A DNA stretch of 64,000 nucleotides from Alcaligenaceae bacterium (lineage in GTDB: Bacteria; Pseudomonadota; Gammaproteobacteria; Burkholderiales; Burkholderiaceae_B), in NCBI GenBank assembly GCA_013416405.1, contig JACCET010000012.1:1-64000 (forward strand), in the 5' to 3' direction. The translations under genes were made by a program, and so were the position numbers. This document shows positions 45,930 through 54,435 of this stretch, in pieces. How positions within the stretch are numbered: the first letter of the stretch is position 1; the number at the start of each line of letters is the position of its first letter. The notes under the pieces are model-generated. The model saw only the letters and a list, made by a program, of their open reading frames with translations, did no database searches and had not been told where the DNA came from.

Positions 45930-46730
45930 ATGAACCACTACGAAGCAAAGCAAGCAGACCGCAAGGCCAGGCTAGAGGCCAGAGCAGTGCAGGCCGAGGC
46001 ACAAGCCGCAACGACCTATGACCGTGCAAAGCAAATGGGTGAAGCGATTCCATTCGGACAGCCGATTCTAGTTGGCCACCATAGCGAAGGCCGCGACCGC
46101 AATTACCGGCAGCGGATCCATAACACGTACGGCAAAGCCTTTGATCTGCAAAAGAAGGCTGACCACTATGTGCAGAAGGCGGCTGCAGTAGGCGATGGGG
46201 GAGTTTCCAGCGATGACCCGGATGCAATAAGCAAACTCATGCGCCAGGTGGAGCAACTGACAGAAAATCAGGAACGCATGAAAAAAAGTAATCAGGTGAT
46301 CCGTAAGCACAAGGGCGATGCAGAGGGCCAACGGCGTGCTTTGCTTGAGCTTGGACACTCGGAAGAAAGCGCACAGAAGCTGACGGCACCGGACTATGCC
46401 GGGCGCGTAGGCTTCCCGTCTTTTGCCTTGGCCAACAATAACGCGAACATTCGCCGTATTGGGCAACGGATCAAACAATTACAGGCCAACCAGGAGCGCG
46501 AGCCGGTCAGCATACAGGGGACGGGGTATGCATACGCCGAGGACGTGGAAGAGAACCGTGTGATGTTTATGTTCGAAGGTAAACCGGAAAAAGCCACCCG
46601 CGAGATTCTAAAACGCCATGGTTTTCGGTGGAGCCCAACCCGTGGCGCGTGGGTGCGTCAACTGAACAACGCCGCCATATGGCAGGCAAAAGCCGTCATG
46701 CAGCTTTTGAACGGCTTGACCGATAACTAA
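45930..46730 (+). CDS. DUF3560 domain protein
   Basis: 266 residues. The N-terminal half is strongly charged and probably coiled-coil (YEAKQADRKARLEARAVQAE; LMRQVEQLTENQERMKKSNQ). The C-terminal part (KATREILKRHGFRWSPTRGA followed by WVRQLNNAAIW) is the DUF3560 signature. Proteins of this type are common on conjugative elements beside ssb and radC; their function is unknown. The ATG at 45930 has AAGGAA upstream. It is followed by a hairpin and ssb. Confidence 0.85.
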   Translation: MNHYEAKQADRKARLEARAVQAEAQAATTYDRAKQMGEAIPFGQPILVGHHSEGRDRNYRQRIHNTYGKAFDLQKKADHYVQKAAAVGDGGVSSDDPDAISKLMRQVEQLTENQERMKKSNQVIRKHKGDAEGQRRALLELGHSEESAQKLTAPDYAGRVGFPSFALANNNANIRRIGQRIKQLQANQEREPVSIQGTGYAYAEDVEENRVMFMFEGKPEKATREILKRHGFRWSPTRGAWVRQLNNAAIWQAKAVMQLLNGLTDN

Positions 46731-46738
46731 ACCGAAGC

Positions 46739-46762
46739 CCCAGGCCGCGCTATCGGCCTGGG
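46739..46762 (+). terminator. Hairpin between the DUF3560 gene and ssb
   Basis: CCCAGGCCG (46739-46747) pairs exactly with CGGCCTGGG (46754-46762) around CGCTAT. There is no T run, so it may be a weak terminator or an mRNA-stabilising stem. Confidence 0.45.
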
Positions 46763-46808
46763 CAATTTCCCGGCGAGATTACGCCGAACTACTATGAGGA
46801 GCAACAAC

Positions 46809-47288
46809 ATGGCATCAGTCAACAAAGTCATCATTATCGGCAACTTAGGTCGCGATCCAGAGATCCGCTATAGCGCGGATGGAGTCGGGATCTGCACCAT
46901 TTCCGTGGCCACATCGACAAGCTGGAAAGACAAGGCGACAGGCGAGAAACGAGAAGAAACCGAATGGCATCGGATTGTGTTCTACAACCGCTTGGCAGAA
47001 ATTGCCGGAGAGTACTTGCGCCAGGGTAGTGCGGTCTACATAGAAGGGCGCTTGAAGACCAGGAAATGGCAGGATAAGGATACAGGTGCTGACCGTTATA
47101 GCACCGAGATCGTCGCTGAGCAGATGCAGATGCTCGGGGGCCGTGGTGCAGATGGGCAGGCGTCTTCAGCTAAGCCTGCGGCGCGTAAGACGGCTGCAGC
47201 CCCTGCATCTACGGCTGGTGGCGCTGTCGTGGCCGATGATATACCGTTCAATCTAGCAGGGGCGGGACACAGCTGGCTGTGTATGTAA
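46809..47288 (+). CDS. ssb: Single-stranded DNA-binding protein
   Basis: 159 residues. An OB fold (residues 1-110) begins [20 protein letters not shown] and includes [20 protein letters not shown] flexible linker leads to DDIPF, the protein-docking tip, but it is followed by 12 further residues ([12 protein letters not shown]) so the tip is not terminal as it usually is. GAGGAG lies 7 nt before the chosen ATG. It is typical of an SSB carried by a conjugative element, used during single-strand transfer. Confidence 0.94.
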   Translation: MASVNKVIIIGNLGRDPEIRYSADGVGICTISVATSTSWKDKATGEKREETEWHRIVFYNRLAEIAGEYLRQGSAVYIEGRLKTRKWQDKDTGADRYSTEIVAEQMQMLGGRGADGQASSAKPAARKTAAAPASTAGGAVVADDIPFNLAGAGHSWLCM

Positions 47289-47296
47289 GAAGGTCT

Positions 47297-47316
47297 GCCC
47301 CGGCTGTAGCCGGGGC
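47297..47316. terminator. GC-rich hairpin after ssb
   Basis: GCCCCGGC pairs with GCCGGGGC around TGTA, 9 bp after the ssb stop. It lacks a T run. Confidence 0.5.
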
Positions 47317-47369
47317 AACAATGAAGACAGGAGAGCGCTGTATATGTCTTGCTGAGTGAGCAGGGCGAC

Positions 47370-47501
47370 ATGCCATGGTCAGATGCTCAGGCGATGATAG
47401 AAGCACAGGAAGTACAGGGTAATGACGTGTTGGCGTCAGCCTGGGCAGACGGGCTGGCATTGTCTCAGATCGTAAGGCTATTGTTAAAAATGTCAGAGTA
47501 G
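47370..47501 (+). CDS. Small ORF of 43 residues after ssb
   Basis: MPWSDAQAMIEAQEVQGNDV continues into a helical stretch ending LLLKMSE. The frame is open further upstream (a TTG at 47349 is possible) and AGGAG lies at 47329-47333, but the spacing to any good start codon is poor. The stop abuts the end of the convergent yedK gene. No family recognised; the amphipathic composition suggests a real small protein. Confidence 0.35.
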   Translation: MPWSDAQAMIEAQEVQGNDVLASAWADGLALSQIVRLLLKMSE

Positions 47502-48200
47502 CTACCACAGCGCCTGTTGGGCGATGGCGTTTGCACCGCCCCGCGAAGGCATCTCGACAGGCTTGGCATCGAAAATATGTTCCGGTGCCAAGCGCAATAG
47601 GCTGCTGGCTTCTTCGACCGAGCCTGCCAGCCAGCAATCGACATCATTCACTTCGATTGGAATGACTGAGCGTTTGTCCTGGGCATTGGCTGGTATCTTC
47701 AGATCTGGTTTGTGCATTCGACTCATCAACGGGTGTGCATCAGCGTTGATCGTAAGCATTGTGTAGCTTTCCAATACTTCGCCCGTTGCCGGATCTGTCC
47801 AGGTGTTCCAAAGACCAGCCAAGCCCCAAGGGGCACCGTCTGACCGTCGGAATTGCCACCACACGTTGCGGCCAGTTTCCCAGCAAGGCTCGTCAAAAGA
47901 CATCGCCGGAATAATGCAGCGCTGACCATGCTGCCAGGGTTGGCGGTAGCTTGCCTTGCTGGCCAGCTCTTCTGAACGAGCATTATTCGTCTGATATGAC
48001 AGCTTCGCCGACTTGGCAAAGTGTGGGATAAGCGCCCACTGGCCAACTACCAGCTCACGCCCGATTTCGTGTGCCCGGATAAACGGGCCGACGGTACGAG
48101 AATGAATGGCGGCTTCCCACCATCGAGGCTGGTTCCGGTTTCCGATATGCCAAAACCTTTCAATCTCGGCCTGGCTCGGTGTCACATAGCGATTGCACAT
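47502..48200 (-). CDS. yedK: SRAP-family (YedK/HMCES-like) protein
   Basis: 232 residues. The catalytic Cys2 follows Met1 (MCNRYVTPS). The conserved TNNARSE segment lies near residue 72 and a His-containing region (HPLMSRMHKP) near residue 158. SRAP proteins form a covalent crosslink with abasic sites in single-stranded DNA to shield them, fitting a conjugative element. The residues EP in SFDEP replace the more usual E-W pair. No ribosome site precedes the ATG; the upstream small ORF ends 3 nt before it, so translation may be coupled. Confidence 0.9.
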   Translation of the reverse strand: MCNRYVTPSQAEIERFWHIGNRNQPRWWEAAIHSRTVGPFIRAHEIGRELVVGQWALIPHFAKSAKLSYQTNNARSEELASKASYRQPWQHGQRCIIPAMSFDEPCWETGRNVWWQFRRSDGAPWGLAGLWNTWTDPATGEVLESYTMLTINADAHPLMSRMHKPDLKIPANAQDKRSVIPIEVNDVDCWLAGSVEEASSLLRLAPEHIFDAKPVEMPSRGGANAIAQQALW

Positions 48201-48203
48201 GCT

Positions 48204-48365
48204 TTATTGTGACAGAACCCCTTCATGACTATCAACTGAGCATGGTTGGAATCCCATCTTCGATGGGTCCCTGAGGTGGGACGTTGCCAGCTCTTCGAGC
48301 TGGCTGGCACCTTCAATTCCCCGAATTTGCTTTCGCTCATTTGTGGCCTTAAAAGTGCCACACAT
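48204..48365 (-). CDS. 53-residue ORF coupled to yedK
   Basis: AGGGG lies 6 nt before the ATG, and the stop is 3 nt upstream of the yedK ATG, which itself lacks a ribosome site. The peptide begins MCGTFKATNERKQIRGIEGA. Its coding region contains two GAA-loop hairpins (CCCATC/GATGGG near 48260 and CAGCTC/GAGCTG near 48291). It may be a leader peptide or a small protein; no family recognised. Confidence 0.4.
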   Translation of the reverse strand: MCGTFKATNERKQIRGIEGASQLEELATSHLRDPSKMGFQPCSVDSHEGVLSQ

Positions 48366-48764
48366 GACGCACCCCTGGCGGGATGTGAAAAGCAATTATT
48401 TATCAATGCCTTGTGAGAAACACGTCGCGTGCGCCGTCGTAGGACACACAGAGCAACAACTTGGCGTAAGGCCTTGATTTGGCGGACAGAGCTGCGTCCA
48501 CGGTCGTGGCCTTTTGGCGCGTAGACGGGGTGGCGACCATACAGCCACAACACAAAGCCTACAGGCCGGCTACTTTCATTTTGTGATTTGACAGCATGAA
48601 GGTTGCAGGAGCGCTACGCGATAACTGCATATAGGATACAGGGAATCTACAGAATCGCAGCACTGGGCCTGCCATGAAGCCAGGAAAACCGATCTACTGG
48701 AGGTGCGGGCGGAATAAGGCTCTAAACTTGTCAGGCGAGTCGATCAGCCGATCCGCGCTTGTTC
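48366..48764. other. Gene-free stretch between the yedK unit and the dehydrogenase cluster
   Basis: About 400 bp with no supported gene. It probably holds the promoter of the yedK unit near 48400-48560 and the 3' region of the minus-strand NAD(P)-binding protein. It is also the likely join between the mobile-element housekeeping genes and the oxidoreductase cluster. Confidence 0.4.
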
Positions 48765-49694
48765 TTAATCATTCAGCTGTCTGCGGATGTCGTTGAGGTC
48801 GCGAATAACAATGGATGGCTCGTTGGCTAGTGGCAGGTTGTCCCGGTCTTGGTTGCCGTCATAGCCATCCGCAGGGTCGGCTGGGAGTGCAGAGAAAAGC
48901 GGTTCCAGGTCCGTTTGCGCGGTGCCTTGTTCGGCGACTAGTTCAAAGGTCTTGCGGTTCGCGGCGGGCGAGGTCAGCGAGGCGACCAGGACCTGGGCGA
49001 TCTGGGCGCGGGCCACCACACCGTCGGACGGAGACCCTGACCAATGCGTGTCGCCTTGCCGCAGCACCAGCCGTTGCTGGTCGGGCGCGTTGTAGTCGAA
49101 CCAGCCGGGGCGCACGATGGTGTAAGGCAGCCCGCTGGCGCGCACAAGCCGCTCCCCGCGACGCTTCCAGTCGTGTCCGACGCTGGGTCTCGTGACACCG
49201 ACAGCGGTCATCAGGGCGATCCGTGCCGGGGCTTTTAAAACGCTCAAAACATTTCGCACTGCGCCGTAGTTCACCTGCTCGGCGCCTTTCGGATTGTTGC
49301 CGCCGATCCCATGGGTAAAGATGATGCCGGTCACACCATCAACGGCCTTGTGCAGTGTCTCGGCGCGGGTCAGGTCGCCGACAACGACCTGCACGCCATC
49401 GGGAAACAGTCTCGCCTGAGCCGGATCACGTACCAAAGCTCTCGTCTCGTACCCCCGCCTGAACGATTCTGCGACAGCCGGTTGGCCAATGGTTCCGCTT
49501 GCCCCAACGACCAGAACAATGGGTTTGTCTGTATTCACGATTTCCTCCATTTCGGGATTGTGCTTGGCGTTTGCCTTGCCATCCTTGGATAGCACTGCTG
49601 TCGGCGACTGCAGTGATGCTGCGAGGGTGGTTCCGGGCAGCAGCGAAGGGACAAGCAAGAACGTAAGGAAAAAATTAATAGTGAAGCGATTCAT
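48765..49694 (-). CDS. Exported NAD(P)-binding (NmrA/SDR-like) protein
   Basis: 309 residues. A Sec-type signal peptide (MNRFTINFFLTFLLVPSLLP and a following TTLAA cleavage region) precedes an atypical SDR/NmrA Rossmann domain with LVVGASGTIGQPAVAE at about residues 60-75. AAGGAG lies 8 nt before the chosen ATG. Relatives are cytosolic sensors or reductases using NAD(P)H; an export signal on this fold is odd because the cofactor is not available in the periplasm. It ends a minus-strand unit of exported hydrolases. Confidence 0.75.
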   Translation of the reverse strand: MNRFTINFFLTFLLVPSLLPGTTLAASLQSPTAVLSKDGKANAKHNPEMEEIVNTDKPIVLVVGASGTIGQPAVAESFRRGYETRALVRDPAQARLFPDGVQVVVGDLTRAETLHKAVDGVTGIIFTHGIGGNNPKGAEQVNYGAVRNVLSVLKAPARIALMTAVGVTRPSVGHDWKRRGERLVRASGLPYTIVRPGWFDYNAPDQQRLVLRQGDTHWSGSPSDGVVARAQIAQVLVASLTSPAANRKTFELVAEQGTAQTDLEPLFSALPADPADGYDGNQDRDNLPLANEPSIVIRDLNDIRRQLND

Positions 49695-49718
49695 CTCGCA
49701 CACTCCTTTGGGTAGATG

Positions 49719-50855
49719 TCAATCCGATTTCACGTCGCCACTTTTCCACCAGTGGGAGAATTGCTGCGTCTCGTTGTCGAGGAGAACCAGTGCGCCCGGG
49801 CTGGGCGTGAGGAGGCGGTACGACCGGCCCCGGCTCGCCTGGTCGATCTGCTTCAGCGGCTCGTCCCAGTCATGTGCCGCGATGCTGAACCGGCCTATAT
49901 GCGCAGGCAGCAATGTCCTGGCCTGTAGGTCCTCGGCGGCTTGCGCAGCCTCATTGGGAAACATGTGAATGTTGGCCCAGCGCTTGTCGTACTGCCCCAT
50001 GTCCAGCGCCACGAGATCGAAACCACCAAGGCGCTCGCCGATCTCGCGAAAATGCGGGCCGTAGCCGCTGTCGCCGCTGAAGAAGAGCCGACGCTGCGGC
50101 GTTTCCAGCGCAAAGGCGACCCACAAGGTCTTGTTGCGCGTCAGCATGCGACCCGAGTAGTGCCGCGCCGGCAGGACGTGGATGCGCAAGCCCGGCACAA
50201 GCTCGAGCACGTCGTTCCAGTCCGCCTCATGGACGCGATCGGTCGGATAGCCCCACAGGTCGAAGAACTCCCCGACACCGAGTCCGACGACAACTTGCTT
50301 AACCTTGGGCAACAGCGCCTTGGCGCTGGGATAGTCCAGGTGATCCCAGTGATCGTGCGTGATCAGCAACACATCGATCGGAGGCATGTCCACGGCTGTG
50401 TACGGCGGCGCCGTCCCCGCAAACGCGACGTTGGTGCGGGGGAATGGCCCGGCGTTGGTGCTAAATACCGGATCGATCAGAATGCGCTTGCCGTTTAACT
50501 GCACGAAGTACGAGGAATGACCCATCCATACCACCACGTCCTCGTCCCGCTGTAGCGCCTTGAGGTCGACATGGGTAGATGGCAGATCTATCGACGGTCT
50601 GAGGTGAGGATTGCGGTCGAACAGCATCGAGATCACGTTGGACGCAAAGCTCGTGTCCTGGGTGCGCATCGGCGTGTCGATAAGGTTCTGAAACGCGCCA
50701 TCCACGTAGTGAGGCGAACGCTCTACTGCTTGAAGTCGCGCCCCTTCTGGCAGTGCACCGAACTTGGAATGTTGCAGGTAGGCGAAGCCACCCACTACGA
50801 GCCCGCCCGCTAGTATCAGCAACACCAAGGCGGTACGAAATAACCAATTCTTCAT
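49719..50855 (-). CDS. Membrane-anchored MBL-fold hydrolase (UlaG/NAPE-PLD-like)
   Basis: 378 residues. An N-terminal membrane helix (WLFRTALVLLILAGGLVVGG) anchors the protein; a metallo-beta-lactamase domain follows with the metal site THDHWDHLDYPS (about residues 167-178) and further His in LPARHYSGRM and the later LPAHIGRFSIAAHDW. It resembles the NAPE-PLD/RomA branch that cleaves phosphodiesters or lactone-like substrates. The catalytic domain should face the periplasm. It lies 24 bp upstream of the exported NAD(P)-binding protein. Confidence 0.82.
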   Translation of the reverse strand: MKNWLFRTALVLLILAGGLVVGGFAYLQHSKFGALPEGARLQAVERSPHYVDGAFQNLIDTPMRTQDTSFASNVISMLFDRNPHLRPSIDLPSTHVDLKALQRDEDVVVWMGHSSYFVQLNGKRILIDPVFSTNAGPFPRTNVAFAGTAPPYTAVDMPPIDVLLITHDHWDHLDYPSAKALLPKVKQVVVGLGVGEFFDLWGYPTDRVHEADWNDVLELVPGLRIHVLPARHYSGRMLTRNKTLWVAFALETPQRRLFFSGDSGYGPHFREIGERLGGFDLVALDMGQYDKRWANIHMFPNEAAQAAEDLQARTLLPAHIGRFSIAAHDWDEPLKQIDQASRGRSYRLLTPSPGALVLLDNETQQFSHWWKSGDVKSD

Positions 50856-51050
50856 CTACTACTTTTCTCCATTACGGCAAAGCCCGGTATCGCAATCTGT
50901 CAACGTGACTGCGATACCCTATCGATCACCAGGCGATAACGCCCCTTCGGCCGAACCGAGGCAGCGTCCGCCTTCTGCCTTACAGCGTCATCGTGTAGAA
51001 CGCCCCAGCTTTGCACTCAAAACATGCCATTCGGACACGCAGCGCCTGAA

Positions 51051-52130
51051 TCAGCGGTCAACTTTTTCGTCGATCCACGCAAGAATCAGGTCGGCAATTT
51101 GCAGGTTGTTCCGGTCCATCATCATCATGTGGCTGTTGCCGCGAATGCCAGCTTCAGCCGTGGCCAGGAGACGCATGTCGCCCTTGGCCGCATCGATGCG
51201 TTTTTTGAGTGCCTTGCAGTCGTTAAAGCGCTCTTCCCAACTCGGTCCGGGCAACCCCGTTGGGGATGAGAGGTAATCACCGAACAGAATGAACATCGGC
51301 GTTTTCGCCAGGATAGCGATCTCGTCATCCGTATGGGCCTTCGCGTTGCAGGTGCCGGGCTCCACCATCACAATGCCGCGAATGCCTTTGGCATTGATGA
51401 TGGCCGATTCCAACGGGTACGGCCCAGACTGCGAATGAGTGAGCAGCACTGCGCCATTAAGGTGCAGCGCCAGGTCCGAGAGCGCCTTCCAGTTCGGGTT
51501 TTGCGCGCGCGAGGCGCCCAGAAGATCTGGAACGCTTTGCTTGGAGAGCTTATCTGCCGCCTCAACTGGAAACTGCGTCTCGGGGAATGCCTTGCCAGGC
51601 TGCGGTCCGATACGGAAATTGGTCCACGAACCAAAACGATCGGCCAACCTGAGCAGGTTCGGCTGCTGATCGGGGAGCGTCAACCCCGCGCGAACATTGT
51701 TGAACGCGGACTGGTCAAAACCGGAGCGGGCTCGCCCGATCTGGTCAACGACATAGACGGGATGGCTCTTGCGTACGAAATACTCATACCAGCCCATGCG
51801 ACCGTCTGGGGTGGTGTCGTAGGTCTTTCCGCTGAGTGTAGCTCCATGGACCATCACCACCGACGCCTTGGCCGCTCCCTCTGGAACCATGTACTCCACG
51901 TACATCTGGTTGATCGTGATTCGATCGTCCGGGCCGAGGCTGCCGAGTTCGATGGCGGTTTTTTCGACCTGCTCGCCACCTACGAAGAAGCTGCCGCGTG
52001 ATTTGAGGACCAGTGGACTGTCAGAAGGCCGAATGTCGCGCAGTTCCTGCGCAGCAGCCGAGCTCATCCCCAGCACGCTGGCGAGCATTACGCCAGCAAG
52101 TATCGCCGCGCGCAAGGATCGAGCAGCCAT
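51051..52130 (-). CDS. Exported alpha/beta hydrolase
   Basis: 359 residues. A signal peptide (RSLRAAILAGVMLASVLG to SSAAA) is followed by an alpha/beta hydrolase fold. VMVHGATLSGKTYD holds the oxyanion loop; THSQSGPYPLE (nucleophile Ser) and a C-terminal His (IRGNSHMMMMDRN) complete a probable triad. It is paralogous to the lipoprotein hydrolase at 53354-54433. Its chosen ATG has GGA upstream; an ATG six codons earlier is possible. Substrate unknown; esterase or lactonase action is likely. Confidence 0.8.
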   Translation of the reverse strand: MAARSLRAAILAGVMLASVLGMSSAAAQELRDIRPSDSPLVLKSRGSFFVGGEQVEKTAIELGSLGPDDRITINQMYVEYMVPEGAAKASVVMVHGATLSGKTYDTTPDGRMGWYEYFVRKSHPVYVVDQIGRARSGFDQSAFNNVRAGLTLPDQQPNLLRLADRFGSWTNFRIGPQPGKAFPETQFPVEAADKLSKQSVPDLLGASRAQNPNWKALSDLALHLNGAVLLTHSQSGPYPLESAIINAKGIRGIVMVEPGTCNAKAHTDDEIAILAKTPMFILFGDYLSSPTGLPGPSWEERFNDCKALKKRIDAAKGDMRLLATAEAGIRGNSHMMMMDRNNLQIADLILAWIDEKVDR

Positions 52131-52153
52131 GTTTTCCGTTGAGTGCATGGGTT

Positions 52154-53284
52154 TCAGAGTGTCCTGGCGTAAAACGGCTTGAGCTTACCGAGTGCGACAT
52201 CCACATACTTTGGAACCCAGTAGGTTTCAATGTGCGTTGCACCCTCGATCTTGAACAGTTCCTTGTCCTTCGTGCCGGTGGCCTTGGGGAAGGCATCCTC
52301 GGTCATGTAGAGGCTGTCTGCCTTGCTGCCGGCGATCATCAGCAGCGGCTGGTCGATCAGGTCGATCTGGTCAGTGGCATCCCAACGCATCAAGTCCAGC
52401 AAGCTGCTCGTGGTGTACTTGAAGGTCGAGCCCGGATGCGCGTGCGTCCTCCAGTAGTACTCGTAGCCCTGCCGATACAAGTCAAACGGTAATTTGGCGA
52501 TCTGCTCGTCCGTCAGATCGGCATCCCCCGAATAGGGCACTTGCCCGCCGGTCATCTCATGGCCGCGCGCGGCCGGACCCTTGCCGGCCACTTCCTGGGC
52601 GCGGGCTTTTGAAGCCTGCTGCAGACGGTCCTGGATGGAGTCGAGTTGCGAATCCTGGTAGCCATTGCGACGAACCCGCCCGGAGTTGAACATACTGACC
52701 GTCGCAATCGATTTGAATCGCTTGTCGGTTTTCGCTGCGGCCAACGAGTACCCACCGCCGCCGCAGATGCCGAGCAGGCCCAGGCGCGCGGCATCGACAC
52801 CCGGGTATTGAGTGATGAAGTCCGCCATACCGTGAATGTCCTCAATGCGGTATGCGGGCTTGTCTACACTGCGAGGCTCGCCGCCACTGCCGCCCTGAAA
52901 TGCCGCATCCGCGGTGATGGTGATATAGCCCAGTTCAGCCAGGTGCTGGGCGTACAAGCCCGCGACTTGTTCTTTTACGCCGCCATTCGGATGTGCGACG
53001 ACGATCGTCGGATATTTCTTCTGCGCATCATAGTTTGCTGGGGTGTAGACATTGCCAACAATGTCCAGGCCGTTGAGCTTGTACTTGACCGGGTGAATAT
53101 TGACTTTGCCCGGTTCATTGTTCGTAATGGCGCCGCCATATACCAGCGTAAAGGGATTCTTTTTGTAGTCGGCTGCGATAGCGGTAGTGGTCATTGCGGG
53201 AACTCCTATGATCGCACTCGAGAAGGCGAGCGCGGATACTCCGAGCATCTCGCGTCGGGTTTTGTTGACGGTTTTATCGCTCAT
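52154..53284 (-). CDS. Tat-exported alpha/beta hydrolase (DLH/acetyl-xylan-esterase-like)
   Basis: 376 residues. A twin-arginine signal (NKTRREMLGVSALAFSSA) precedes an alpha/beta hydrolase domain with the segment LGICGGGGYSLAAA (about residues 163-176), in which Cys takes the usual nucleophile Ser position, as in dienelactone hydrolases. A C-terminal His lies in EGATHIETYW. AAAGGAG precedes the ATG. It lies in the same minus-strand unit as the two other hydrolases but is not close to them in sequence. Confidence 0.8.
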   Translation of the reverse strand: MSDKTVNKTRREMLGVSALAFSSAIIGVPAMTTTAIAADYKKNPFTLVYGGAITNNEPGKVNIHPVKYKLNGLDIVGNVYTPANYDAQKKYPTIVVAHPNGGVKEQVAGLYAQHLAELGYITITADAAFQGGSGGEPRSVDKPAYRIEDIHGMADFITQYPGVDAARLGLLGICGGGGYSLAAAKTDKRFKSIATVSMFNSGRVRRNGYQDSQLDSIQDRLQQASKARAQEVAGKGPAARGHEMTGGQVPYSGDADLTDEQIAKLPFDLYRQGYEYYWRTHAHPGSTFKYTTSSLLDLMRWDATDQIDLIDQPLLMIAGSKADSLYMTEDAFPKATGTKDKELFKIEGATHIETYWVPKYVDVALGKLKPFYARTL

Positions 53285-53353
53285 TTGCGACTCCTTTCGT
53301 ATATTTTCAAATAATGGGCGCTCCGGTCTTCGCGAAAAGTCAGGCGGGGCGAG

Positions 53354-54433
53354 CTAATCTAAATTCTTCTCTGCAAGAAACTTGGAAACGAGGTCCGCGA
53401 TCTGGACGTTGTTCAGGTCGGACATCAGGAAGTGCGTGTTGCCCCAGATGCCGGTCTCCGGCAGATGCACGAGCTGGGCGTCGCCACCATGTTTGTTGAT
53501 GGCCTCGACCCAGAGCCTGGCCATGGCCAGGCGCACCCGCCAGTTGTCCTGTCCGCGTTCCGTGGTCGGTTGAACTGGGAAGTTGTCGCCGTAATAGATG
53601 ATGATCGGGATGCGAGTGAGTTTCTCGAAATCCGCCTGCGGCACGGCTTCAGGCGCCAACGTTCCCGCCGCGCTCGGCATCGCTTCGGGAAGTTCCCCCT
53701 CGGGGAAGATGAACCCGCTACCGGGTTCGAACGCGACGATTCCTTTGACGTTCTTGCTCTTAATGGCTGTCAACCAGCCCGGTCCGCCAGCCTGTGAATG
53801 TGAGAACAGGATGCTGGAGCCGATCTTGTCGAACAGCTCCGCCATGGCATCCGAGATTACGCCGGTATCGTAAGACCCGGTGTTAGGCGTCACCGAACGG
53901 AAGAACTGATTCAGCGTCTCTGGCTTGCGATCGAATTGGACATTCTCGAAGTAGTTCGGCCACTTGCCGATCCGGAATTGATCGAAAAAGAGCTGATCGA
54001 AAGGCGTGGGCTCGATCTTCGCCGCGACGGTGCTGTTGCCTGCACGGCCGCGACGCGGCTGATCGACGAGATAAACCGGGAAGCCTCGGCGCAGAAACAT
54101 GGTTTGAAAACCTTCACGGCCGTCGGACGTGGTTTCCCAACTGCGTCCCGACTGGTACGCGCCATGCAGCATGACGATGGGCAGCGGCTTGGGGTTCTGC
54201 GGGACTTGATAGAAGGCGTAGAGGTGGTCGCCGTGGAAGGTCTGCCCAGCGGAAGTCGGGTTGTTATTGTTGTACGTGCCGGGCGTGCTCACCACTTTTC
54301 CGCCGACGGCAAAGCTACCTTGTTCCTGGATCACCAAGGGTTCGGTGGAACCTTGTGACCCACTGGGAAGCGCTGTGCATGCGACAAGCGAGGTCAGCGT
54401 CATGATAGTGAGCAAAGCTTTGGTAACGTTCAT
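53354..54433 (-). CDS. Lipoprotein alpha/beta hydrolase
   Basis: 359 residues. A lipobox (TSLVACTALPSG, Cys19) predicts a lipid-anchored periplasmic protein. The hydrolase fold has VMLHGAYQSGRSWE, nucleophile region FSHSQAGGPG and a late His (GIWGNTHFLMSD). The arrangement and many short blocks (SFAVGG, TSDGREGF, FPVYLVDQ) match the hydrolase at 51051-52130, so the two are paralogues. Its start is 3 bp past the stop of the CMD-like gene. Confidence 0.82.
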   Translation of the reverse strand: MNVTKALLTIMTLTSLVACTALPSGSQGSTEPLVIQEQGSFAVGGKVVSTPGTYNNNNPTSAGQTFHGDHLYAFYQVPQNPKPLPIVMLHGAYQSGRSWETTSDGREGFQTMFLRRGFPVYLVDQPRRGRAGNSTVAAKIEPTPFDQLFFDQFRIGKWPNYFENVQFDRKPETLNQFFRSVTPNTGSYDTGVISDAMAELFDKIGSSILFSHSQAGGPGWLTAIKSKNVKGIVAFEPGSGFIFPEGELPEAMPSAAGTLAPEAVPQADFEKLTRIPIIIYYGDNFPVQPTTERGQDNWRVRLAMARLWVEAINKHGGDAQLVHLPETGIWGNTHFLMSDLNNVQIADLVSKFLAEKNLD

Positions 54434-54435
54434 GT

